A stretch of DNA of 64,000 nt from Oenanthe sinensis (taxonomy: Eukaryota; Streptophyta; Magnoliopsida; Apiales; Apiaceae), in assembly GCA_028671895.1 (NCBI GenBank), contig CM053800.1:24263886-24327885 (forward strand). Reading direction: 5' to 3'. Shown piece by piece: positions 13,390 to 23,083 of this stretch. The notes below the pieces were generated by a model. That model was not told the DNA's origin and did not search any database. It saw only the letters and a program-made list of their open reading frames with translations. Made by a program: the position numbers and the translations under genes. Numbering within the stretch: the first letter of the stretch is position 1; the number at the start of each line of letters is the position of its first letter.

Positions 13390-13690
13390 TAGTAAATAAG
13401 TTTAATTATAAACTTTTAATAAGTTTATTTTATAAACTTTTATAAACTTTTATTAGTTTATATTATAAATTTTAATTAGTTTATTTTATTAAATTTATTT
13501 TATAAACTTTTATAAATTTTGTTTTATAAACTTTTATTAGTTTATATTATAAATTTTAATTAGTTTATCTTATAAAGTTAATATTAAATTTATTTTATAA
13601 ACTTTTATAAAATTTGTTTTATAAACTTTAATAAGTGTATATTATAAATTTTAATTAGTTTATTTTATAAATTAAATAAAGTTTACAATT
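13390..13690 (+). repeat. AT-rich tandem repeat in B leader
   Basis: About 2.5 copies of an AT-only unit. Successive copies of the segment ATTAGTTTATATTATAAATT start at about 13452, 13536 and 13631, so the unit length is 84 and then 95 bp. Non-coding. Confidence 0.7.
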
Positions 13691-13873
13691 TATATTTATT
13701 AAATTCTTTTTTGGTGGTCCACTTTCTAAACGCAGTTGACTTGCTCAGCATGTACAGCAAAGTGGCAGACTTGAATGACATATGTGAACATGCAGTGCAC
13801 ACACACGCCTGTATTACTAAAGGTATAAAGCATGTTGATTTCTTGCGCTTGTACTGAGTAATTACAGGGTCAA

Positions 13874-14055
13874 GCGCCACGAAGGAATTACACGCGCCTA
13901 ACAAATCAAGCAGAAAACAAGTGAGTTGCGCCTGGTTGTTTATTGCGCCTACACAGGGCATCCCCAGGAGAGGTGCCACTTGTGGATTCTAACATGTTTG
14001 TTGCGCCTGTACAGGGAGTTAACTGTACAGGCGCCACCAAATATTTAGGCGCCAC
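13874..14055 (+). promoter_or_regulatory. Element B internal cluster of GGCGCC-type words
   Basis: About eight copies in 180 bp, in both orientations: GCGCCAC, GTTGCGCC, CAGGCGCCACC and AGGCGCCAC (near 13874, 13892, 13927, 13946, 13973, 14002, 14030, 14047). They repeat the LTR cluster and are joined to CCTGTACAGGG-like and CTACACAGGG-like words also present in the LTR. The cluster lies between primer site and gag remnant. Confidence 0.6.
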
Positions 14056-14330
14056 TAACATCAATTTGCAGTTTGGTACCCGTAGTTTTGTAACCTTTAA
14101 TTTTTATTTTTTATTTTAAATTTATTTATTTTTCCAGAAAATTTAAAATTCTTGAAAACTAAAATTTTTCTTAAATATTAATTTACGATATTTTAATTTT
14201 TAAGAAAATTCAAAATTCTTGAAAATTAATTTGTTATATATTTTTATTTTTGATTAATTTATTTTCTAAGAAAATTAAAAATTCTGTAAATCTAAATTTT
14301 TCTTAAATATTAATTCGAGGGTGCTCAAGG
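14056..14330. other. AT-rich non-coding stretch of B
   Basis: No gene. A 46-bp segment with AAATTTTTCTTAAATATTAA occurs twice as a direct repeat (about 14137-14183 and 14272-14317). Confidence 0.6.
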
Positions 14331-15384
14331 GTTTGTAGATGAAGATTTTTCCGGGCATTGAAGACAACTAAAATTGACTGAAGATTATCCAATGAAGTTA
14401 ATTCTGGAACAGGCTGAAGAAGTAGTGGTATTAATTTCCTCAGAGGTTTACTCCATAGGATCCCACTAATATTTTGGAAGCTGTAAAAGAAGAGATTAAT
14501 TTGGGTACAGTTTTTGGGTAATTTGAGTTGTATTTTTGGATGAAAAATCTAAGGGGTTTGAAGTAGTGAAGGAGAACAGACTGGACTACCTGGAATCTCA
14601 GTACAAGCCTTAATGTTTATTCTACAGGGAGATTACAGGAAGTTCGTGCTAACACTGCATATCATCTGGAACGTAGGGTTACAACCAACAGGGATTTAAG
14701 GATACAACCACATTGTCTGTAAAAGACCTGTATGTGCTGAAGACCTATGAACTAGAACAAGAGCTGAAGAAGATTATATTTGGTAAAGCAGGTTGTTAGC
14801 ATATCCACTGTATTTGTGACCCAGGAACCAAATTTGATTGAAGTCAAGGTTGAGAACCTCTGAACAGAAACGAAATGATCCGAGAAGCTGAATTGAAGAT
14901 GTAATAGCTCGAGGTAGTGGTCAAGGTGTTGTATGTGAATTTGACACTTTGGAATATCTTGAGAACTGGACTGCAAGTCAAGCCTGCAGGGCAAAGGAAG
15001 TTCAGTGACATCAGATTCAGACGGAATCCCAATTCTATACTATAGATTTCAAGATCAGTTCAAGAGGCGGTTGCAAGACAAGGATGGTTGATTATGAAAC
15101 ACAAGATCAGGGGTTTGCTACACAGTTTGAAGAAGCCTGTACAAGCAAATGATGATAGACACTGTGTTGGGTTGAAGCAGGAATCTCAGGCATTAGTGAG
15201 GATGCAGCAAGGGAAAGTAATTGTTGATGAAGTTAAATGCAAGGCTGATTCTATCAGTGACAGTGATGAACCAAAAGGATATCTGGCATCAATGACTAAC
15301 ACTGGAGATGAATCACTAAGCACTTCACAGGTTCACATTCCAACTAGTATACTTTTATCTAATTCAGAACTGTATGATAATTAG
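14331..15384 (+). pseudogene. gag: Element B gag remnant
   Basis: No long ORF survives, but stretches align with gag of E in order. ENRLDYLESQYK-like codons near 14571 match RENRLEILTSQYE, and 14635-14770 matches the segment ending LKTYELEQ. The ORF at 15088-15384 (98 codons) ends with SDSDEPKGYLASM and SLSTSQV, which match the acidic NLALMAS stretch after the zinc knuckle in E. The zinc knuckle itself is not recognisable. Many frameshifts and stops; no protein function remains. Confidence 0.65.
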
Positions 15385-16124
15385 GTATTGAAATGTATTA
15401 TATTCATGTCAGCATGTTAGCATCTTAGGACTTAAATGCTTAATTGATTGCTAAGAATAAGATTGCATGCTAGGATTCATGAGTTTAATTAGTACATTTC
15501 TTACTTGATTTTATATACAGTAAAATGAATATCTAGAATTAGATAGGGTGTTCTAGACGGTTAGGTGTATCCCTAAACATTTACTGGAACTTGAGTTAAA
15601 TCTTCTGTGATTTAATACATCTGCTAATGTTGTGAAAATTGCTAATAGACAAATAGGTCATAGATCAGATATTTTATATTTGTTCTTACTGTGAGAAATG
15701 ACTTGATAAGTATATGTGGAATTTGAAATTGCTTATAATGTTTTATTCAAATATTCTGCATATTCTTAAATTGTTTATGTGCTTATTTTCATATGATTTG
15801 CTTGCACTCACATAGTTGTACAAAATGCTATATCATATCATGTATTTTTTGTTAGGGATAGAATAATAAAAGATGGTAGAATTATCTAAGTAGTCAGTAA
15901 GATTTATTGATTCGAGGATTAATCTAAAACTGACTTAGGTAATTAGAGATAGTTAAAAGTGTTAAACAACGACATAAATGGATTAGAAAGAATTAGTAAT
16001 TAATTTGTTAGTTCTTCTATCTATGTGCTTTATGCATATTGAATCTGTTGTTACCTCTGATAATATCTCTAACCCATCTGGACTCAATTAAAGTTGAGTA
16101 CCAAGAAGCTTAATCATTTGTGAT
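15385..16124. other. Decayed B sequence between gag and pol remnants
   Basis: No ORF and no motif I can name. By position it should be the degraded C-terminal part of gag. Confidence 0.5.
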
Positions 16125-18870
16125 TGCAGAGTATGTAACAAAAGTCAAAAGTTATGTGACTTCGTGACATTTATGGTTCGAGGCATATGATTAAGATTAA
16201 AGCTCTGAGATCACAGTTGGTTGAGAAGGCCTCCCCGATGGTAACCTTTGGAGATGACAGCAAAGGATGTACAAGGGATATGGCTATCATGATTTAAGAA
16301 CTGTCATCAGTGGAAGCATCTTTCTTGTGGAAAGACTTAAGCACTATCTACAGGGCACTAGGGAATTCTTTGTCAAAGATTTTCTGGAAAAGCATTGAAA
16401 AGTAAAAGTGTTTGATATCAAACAAGAAGGTTGGAAGCTCACTCAATTGAGAGTAAGGAAGTATGTTCGTATATGACATGGGTTATGTATGCAAAGGTGA
16501 AGTGGATTTTTCAGTAAAGCTTCATCAGTGAAGTGTTAGCTATGGCATAAGAAGCTCTCACACTTGGTGAACAAGACAATGGATTCTCCGATAAAGATGA
16601 AATTGGTGAGAGGACTGCTTCTAATGGAATTCTATCTAGTAGGACATTTTGAAGTATGTCATATAGGGAAGTCAATGAAAACATCACACTGAAGCAAATT
16701 ATGTCATGGAAGAAATATGCTTAGTGGTGGTTGATGACAACCCTAGTTACAAGTTGGTGATGTTCGTGCATTCAACAGATAATATGTCACAGATGGTAAT
16801 TGATCACATCAGGTAGATCAAGTTGGAAGCAAAGTAAGCTGTGAGAACTTTGAAGTCAGATAATGGAGCTGAATTTCGTGAATGAAGTTCTAAATGAAGT
16901 CTGCACTGAAAAAGGTACTTTGAAGCTGAAACAATTAACACAGCAAGCTGCTATAATCAACAAAGATCGTGAAAAGACATCATATGAGTTAATGGCCAAC
17001 CAGAAGCAAACACTGAAACTCTTTCGTGTGTTTGGAGGAAATTGATATTTACTGAAGATTTATATGAGTATCTTGACAAGAAGTTAAGACTCAAGGAACA
17101 ATTTTCCTCGGTTACTCATTGATGATGGAAAACCAGAAGGTGATTAAAAGTCTGAATGTTTCGACCTACTACATCAAGCTCCCAAGCATTCAAATGAATG
17201 ACTATTCTGAATCTTTGAAGTTTGACATTCTGTCAGAGTCAAATTCAGATACTGATGATGAAACTGAGGTTGCAGAAGGAATCAGTGATAATGATGTTGA
17301 TTCAGATCCTACTAGTGGAATTGGTAGTGAAACTATATAACTCGTGAACTTTAACAGAATCCACTGTAAAAGGTGAAGGATCTTCAACACATCCTTGCAG
17401 CAACTTAGGGGGAGCAAAATCAAAGAAGGATCTACTAGTCGTACTTAATACAATGAAGATCAAAGGAATACATCAAGAACATATCTGCCGATACAAAGGG
17501 TTTGAAGTCAAAGTCATTCATGGAGTCTAGTTCTTTGTAAACCGGATTATTGAGTAAAGGCTAAAAGTGTTAATCAAAATGAACCATATATTTTTTGGGA
17601 CCCAACAATCAATAATTGGTATCCCAAAGAATAGTGAAGATGCACTGATTGATCCAGATTGGGTGATTGCAATGCAAGATAATCCCAATCAGTTCGAAGG
17701 CAGAAACTACTGAAGCTGGAACCCAGACCACTAAAGTCGAAGATGAAATTTGTACAGTAAGGGTTCACAGAAACTGGATAGTTATTGGCATTGTTATGAG
17801 GGACAAAGCCAAACTGGTTGCTACAGGTTACTATAAAGCAGAAGGTATCGACGATGATGGAAACAGAATCTTCGAGACTTTCAAGATCAAACAGTAAGCA
17901 CCAGTGACGAGACTTGATCCTTTTAGGACCTAATATTTGGGCCTAACAAGATGAGGACCTAACAGAGTTAGGGATTCAAGCAAATCGTCAAGGACAAGGT
18001 ATGACACTCTAACTACTAATTACCTGAAAATGATTTTGGTAGAGTCGTTATACACATATCTCTCTAAGAATACAAGGCATACACACAATATAATATATGT
18101 GCAAGTATACCATGATTATATTATATCTGGGTCTACTAATGTAAATTTGGCAAAAGATATTTGCTAAGAGTTAATGCAGAGTAGGTACAAGATGAGCATG
18201 TTGGAAGAGTTGCAATTCTTTTTGGATTATAAGTAATTCAAAAGAATGATGTCAATTAAAGTAAGTCAAGACTTCTTGCCAACAGACCACTAAGCTTGAT
18301 GAGCATGTTGGAAGAGTTGCAATTCTTTTGAAGATGCGCAATTTGGAAGATTCTAGACCTGCCAAGACTTCTTGCCAACAGACCACTAAGCTTGATCAGG
18401 GCAAATCAGGTATATGAACTGAAGTGACAAGCTATAGAGGTATGATCAGCTCATTACTTATTCAAGTGCTAAAGACCATATATTTTATTCTTGATATGCC
18501 TATGTGCAAGTTTCCAAGTGGATACTAGATAATCTTATCTTATAGCTAAGTTATGAATTGTTAGATATCTTAGGGGATCACCAATTCTTGAAATCTGGGA
18601 CCCTAAAGATACTAGGTTTAACCTAATTGGCTATATAGATAAAGATAACGCAGGTTGTAAGAAAGACAGGTAAGTCATTCCTAGAAGCTGTCAATTTCTA
18701 GCAACTCTGTTGATCTCTTCACACCACGTATGGAAGAAGCGCATGGACACCATGTATCATTTCTTTTGATATTATCCTTAGTAGAATAAATTGCAGATAT
18801 TTGTTAAACAACTTGATAAATTCATTTTGTCTAAGTTGGTTAGTGAACTTGGGATATTATTTATTTGCAT
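16125..18870 (+). pseudogene. pol: Element B pol remnant
   Basis: Fragments in several frames follow the usual pol order. Protease traces lie at 16125-16500 (GGCATATGA and TTTGGAGATGACAGCAAAGG match E). Integrase lies at 16540-17045 (a degraded SDNGAEF near 16858; SYELMANQKQTLKLFRVFG at 16977-17035). The acidic linker is at 17119-17340 (LPSIQ, ESLKFD) and RT at about 17640-18480 (DPDWVIAMQ at 17652). RNase H traces follow at 18570-18870 (a degraded GYIDKDNAG and a final LVSELG-like end). Frameshifts and stops are dense throughout, so it cannot encode a working enzyme. The order and spacing leave little doubt about the origin. Confidence 0.75.
18192..18395 (+). repeat. Tandem duplication inside B RT remnant
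   Basis: Two adjacent copies of about 100 bp: GATGAGCATGTTGGAAGAGT starts at 18192 and again at about 18298, and CAAGACTTCTTGCCAACAGA follows in each. A local duplication that arose after the gene had decayed. Confidence 0.75.
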
Positions 18871-21060
18871 ATATGTTAGAAATCCCATCTGCAAGGAATT
18901 CTCAAATGAGTTCACAAGTATTACTTTTTCCCTATTTAAAGGACTTGTGAATTTATTTTAAAATCCAGTACCTCATACTTTTTGCTATTAATTTAATTAT
19001 CATGCTTACAATGTTATATGAATATGTGATAGTTAAATAATTTAACATAAAGTTAGAAGCATAATTATTTGTTTGTTAAATATTTAATGAGTATTAGTCA
19101 AGATGTCTTGCTTAATTGTTATGATGTTTTGCTCTGATATTTTTAAATATTTTGTTACAAATAATTTTGATACTTTTGATATTAGTGACAATATTTAGAA
19201 TTTCTATTCTAAGTAATTAATGCATATTTCAAAACTCACTAATATTGGAAGACGAAATATTTTCTAAGTTATGTGTATAAAATTCTCAATATTTTATATA
19301 CTTGGAAATATTTCTAAATTTGATTGTATTTGCGAGAAGTTGTAATTAGTATCACAAGTATTAAATGTCAATATTTAAAGGACTTGTGAATTTCTATTCA
19401 ACTATTTTCTCGAGCTTACATATATCAATAATAATTGTTATGAGTATAATTGTAATATGCTAGAGTGACAATTATTAGATATAGTGTAGGAAGTTAGATG
19501 CTAATATTCAATCTTATGAATATTTTAGTATTTAGCGAAATTATTTTATCTTATTAAAATTATGGATTGAAGCAATTCAATGATTATCAGTTTCATAATT
19601 TTGATTTGATAAAATAAAAGAAGCACAATTTCTTGCATCTTGAAATTATTGATAAATATCGAATAATTGGTATCAGTGTGCAATTAATTGTGATATTTTT
19701 AATATTAGTGATAACACAAGTTGTTTATCTGAAATCACTAATAATAAAAATATGTCTAAATGCTTATAGTTCTACTGAATAATTGCCTTGTTTATTTGAT
19801 TAATATATATGCATGTTATTGGTAAGTGTTTGGTGCAATATAAGTATTTAATTTATTTTGATTTATTTAAATTATGATGATATAAAACAATACAGTGATA
19901 TATCGGTTCCATGATTTAAGTAAATTAAAATAAATTTGCAGCATAATTATTTGTAGTTTAAATATTCTCTTTTATTACTTTGTGATAATTGAATAATATT
20001 TTATTACAAAATAATTGTGATATATTGATATTAATGGATTTGCTTAGTTTTTATTTTAAGTAAAAATTGGTTTTTGAAAAAGCCGTTAGTATTAATATAT
20101 TTAGTTTTCTTTCTTTGACCAATTCCTGAATGTATTTAAAAGAAATTTTTGTCTATTTCTTTTTCAAAATGTTTTATGTAAAGATACATTCATTTTTCTA
20201 TCAGTTTTAGTTAATAAAACTTCAGAATTCTTTTTCAAAACTTCTCTTTTGAAAAACTTTTCTTGAGGGTAATCTTTCTTTTATCTCGAAACATTTTATC
20301 CTCTCCCAAAAGCTAGTTTTAAATGTTTTATCTTTAAAAAGCTTTTTCTCTCTAAATTTTTCTTTTTATAGTGGCAGAAATTTTGTGACTGCTATTTTAT
20401 TTGAAAAAATTGTTTTAACTTCGAGGTACCAATCACTTGTAAAATGATTTGTTTTTAAATACTTGTTTCAGTGTATGTTTCACATTGATTCATAGTACCA
20501 AAATAGTGATTTTTGCTTTGAAGGCCTAGTACTGTATTGTTAAGCATTCATTCACCCCAATTGTCATGTTTTTATTTAAAGTCGGGGATACTATCAGGTG
20601 GACGAAAATGATGTAAATCATAATTGCATTATGAGTCGGAAAATCATTGTCCTCTATCTGATAAGGATGTTTTGCAAAACTGTTTTCAAAACATACAGTG
20701 CTTAGGTTATAAAGGAAAAGAGTCATTTTATTGAGATAGAATTTGGTAAGAGAGTTGAATTTCTTCTTTGGTATAAATTCCCGCATTTTATTATGGGAAG
20801 TTTTCCTTATAAGAAATTCATAAGGGATAGAATTTTTCTCTGATACACATTCACGCATTTTATTATGGGATAAGTATCATTAAAGAAAATTTCTATTGGT
20901 TTCATGTTCTTAAATGATAAATCTTTAGAACCGACAAAACTCTTTTATTAAAAGTGCTTTAATGCAATCGTTTACCATTCCTTCTTATATTTTTCCTTCT
21001 CCTTAAGATGAAAAATATGTTTTGAAATGTTAAAGTGATTATTTCGTTTTATCTTATTTA
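18871..21060. other. AT-rich non-coding region of B after pol
   Basis: No gene. It corresponds to the gap before the envelope-like gene in A, C and D. TATTAGTGA and its reverse complement occur four times (19180-19188, 19236-19244, 19703-19711, 19735-19743). A segment ending TTTAAAGGACTTGTGAATTT occurs at about 18920-18958 and again at 19350-19396. A segment with CGCATTTTATTATGGGA is duplicated near 20780 and 20850. Confidence 0.55.
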
Positions 21061-21910
21061 ATTGATTTTATCCGTTTAGCCCCCAGTGGCTACAGAAGCT
21101 GGCCAGGAGGTTGAAAACCCATCAATCTCTTACCCATGCCTTAATACCAAACACTGATTCATCCACTTTCATATATTAACCCTTGGAGATATAAGGAACT
21201 TATGTAAGTTAGAGATTGATAAGGGAGAAACTGAACTTGATGCAGCAAATAAGGATGAAGTCGGAAGTGCACCCACAGCTCTACCTCCAGATAAGAAAAG
21301 TAGTATATAACTGAGGTAACTGTAAGCTCATCTGCATCTTCTCAAAAGGATGCAGAGCTGAAAAGGCAATAAAATTGTCTCTGGGATCATTCTCTCAACA
21401 AGGTGAGTCCATTGAAATTCGCTCGTCAGCCAGAGCATCTTGTAATAAGTCAAGCACACCACTGACACTCACGTTGATGGTAAGCCTAAACAGATAAATT
21501 TTAGGAACACATTGCAAGGCGTGCACAGTGAGAGGTATAGGCATTTAGAGGAGATACAGACTCTAGCCATACATTACATTGTCCAGGTACCTACCTCAAA
21601 CAGAAGTTAAACTTCTGCATCCCGAAAGGGAGATCTCTTGTTCAAATTTATCTGGGCTTGAGAGGCAACTGCTTGACAAGAATTCTTCAGATGAGTTAAG
21701 TAGGGTATTTATACAAAATTCCCGTCACAGGGTTACGAGGGAAACTTAGGCTCTAAATTGCCATTCATTACATTGCCTACTACATTGACCCTCATGGGAG
21801 GAACATTTCCAGATCCTGAAAAGGAATGTCCACCTCCCATTTACGGAGAAGGTGTGAGGCAACTCCTTGATAGAACAAGGCAGGATTCCCTAACAGATAT
21901 TAATATCTTG
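21061..21910 (+). pseudogene. Element B envelope-like vestige, 5' part
   Basis: No usable ORF. The stretch 21270-21450 aligns with 57080-57250 of E: both contain CCCACAGCTCTACCTCCAG-like and TCTCAAAAGGAT words, then a CATTCTCTCAACA segment. Through E it aligns with the SEPAALSPP region of the A envelope-like gene (about 3130-3040). B therefore once had the third gene. C interrupts the remnant at 21910. Confidence 0.5.
21906..21910. repeat. Target site duplication of element C, left copy
   Basis: TCTTG, repeated at 34876-34880 directly after the C 3' LTR. Confidence 0.95.
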
Positions 21911-21984
21911 TGTTAGGAATCTACATGTGATTTGGTGATAACATTAATCTTAGAATCATAGAAATTTTATTTGTTGTAACTGAT

Positions 21985-22460
21985 CAATTGATATGAAAGT
22001 TATAAATATCAATTGATCAGGAAACCATTTATCAGTTGAAGTGTTTATATGAATCAACTGATAATTTGGATTGTAGCATAGGTGTACTTAGTCTATTTCA
22101 ATCGATAAGGTGTAAATCAATTGATATTTTGTTCATCAATTGATGTTAGAGTCGATTGATATGGATCATCAATTGATGTGTAAATTAAACTGTTAAATTG
22201 TAATTATGTGAAGACAGGAAATTGCACAAGTGAAGGATGATCAATTGATATTGAAGCATCGATGGATGGAGGATCAATCGAAGAAGCCAAGCCAAGGATT
22301 GAAGACCATCAACTGATGAGAAGACCCATCGACTGATATATCGATTGATAACATCTATCAATCGATAAGACATCTTTTATCAATCGATGGATATAAAGAT
22401 CAATCGAAGAAGTACATCAGTTGATGGATTAAAGAATGGATCAATTGATATGCCTGACAG
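21985..22460 (+). promoter_or_regulatory. Element C U3 cluster of ATCAATTGAT-type words
   Basis: About 21 copies of the word ATC(A/G)A(T/C)TGAT or one-base variants (ATCAATTGAT, ATCAATCGAT, ATCAACTGAT, ATCGATGGAT) in about 475 bp, ending about 220 bp upstream of the TATA box. The commonest form is a perfect 10-bp palindrome. It is repeated in the 3' LTR (33835-34310). Confidence 0.75.
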
Positions 22461-22676
22461 CAAATTATCAATTGAGTGTGACAACACAGAAAGAATATCT
22501 GTTGAAGATCCAGAGAACAAAAGCACACCTATGGAAGACAGTCTAGAGTAACTGTGAAGACTCAATCAGAAGCTGTCTTTCAAACCTTTTTGTAAAATAG
22601 AAAAAGGTAAAAAGGAAGGCAGGTAGAAACAATCCTAGAATAGGAATTGTAAAAGAACACTTGTGGTATATAAACA

Positions 22677-22684
22677 AGTGTAGT
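22677..22684 (+). promoter_or_regulatory. Element C LTR TATA box
   Basis: TATATAAA in GTGGTATATAAACAAG, about 340 bp before the LTR end, the only good TATA match between the word cluster and the terminal stem-loop. Confidence 0.65.
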
Positions 22685-22968
22685 AGCATTATTAGAAAAC
22701 ATACAAGTTAGACATATTTCTTAATCAACTGTTCAAGCTTGAGAGCACATGTGTAAGAACAGTTGATTTGTTTTCTAATCTTGTAAACGCAGCTAGGTTT
22801 CTTTTAACCTAGGAGCATTGAGCAAAAATATACATTGATGGAAAAACCAATCCATCAATAATTTTAAATCTCTTTGTTCAGTTTTATTTTTCAGCATTAA
22901 TTTGTTCGAACTTATTCTCTTATTCTATCAAACATCAAGAACAAATATTAGAACACACAAAAAGTTTT

Positions 22969-23003
22969 AATATTTGTATTCAACCCCCCCTTCTACAAAT
23001 ATT
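22969..23003 (+). other. Conserved LTR-end stem-loop, element C
   Basis: The stem AATATTTGTA/TACAAATATT has 10 perfect pairs around the loop TTCAACCCCCCCTTC. The same loop with different but still complementary stems occurs at the same place in A, B, D and E. Confidence 0.7.
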
Positions 23004-23027
23004 GACATTGTTCTAAGGAATAACAAT

Positions 23028-23039
23028 TGGTATCAAAGC
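23028..23039 (+). other. Element C tRNA primer binding site
   Basis: TGGTATCAAAGC, one change from the initiator tRNA-Met site, three bases after the LTR. Confidence 0.9.
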
Positions 23040-23083
23040 AGGCTTTCAACATACAGAAAGTTTAAAGATCAAGAACTGTCAAT

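Larger units (their letters stand above)
21911..23025 (+). repeat. Element C 5' LTR (1115 bp)
   Basis: It starts TGTTAGGAATCTACATG and ends GGAATAACA. It holds a dense word cluster at 21985-22460, a TATATAAA box at 22677-22684 and a terminal stem-loop at 22969-23003 (AATATTTGTA paired with TACAAATATT). Confidence 0.96.

Noticed and set aside
13683..13979. 98-codon minus-strand ORF in B leader
   Set aside because: It overlaps the GGCGCC word cluster and AT repeat; no similarity to any gag or pol part.
20526..20858. 110-codon minus-strand ORF in B
   Set aside because: AT-rich decayed region, composition not protein-like, contains a local duplication.
22185..22565. Two minus-strand ORFs of about 60 codons, repeated at 34035-34415
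   Set aside because: They lie in both LTRs of C across the word cluster; shadows of the repeat, no start context or domain.
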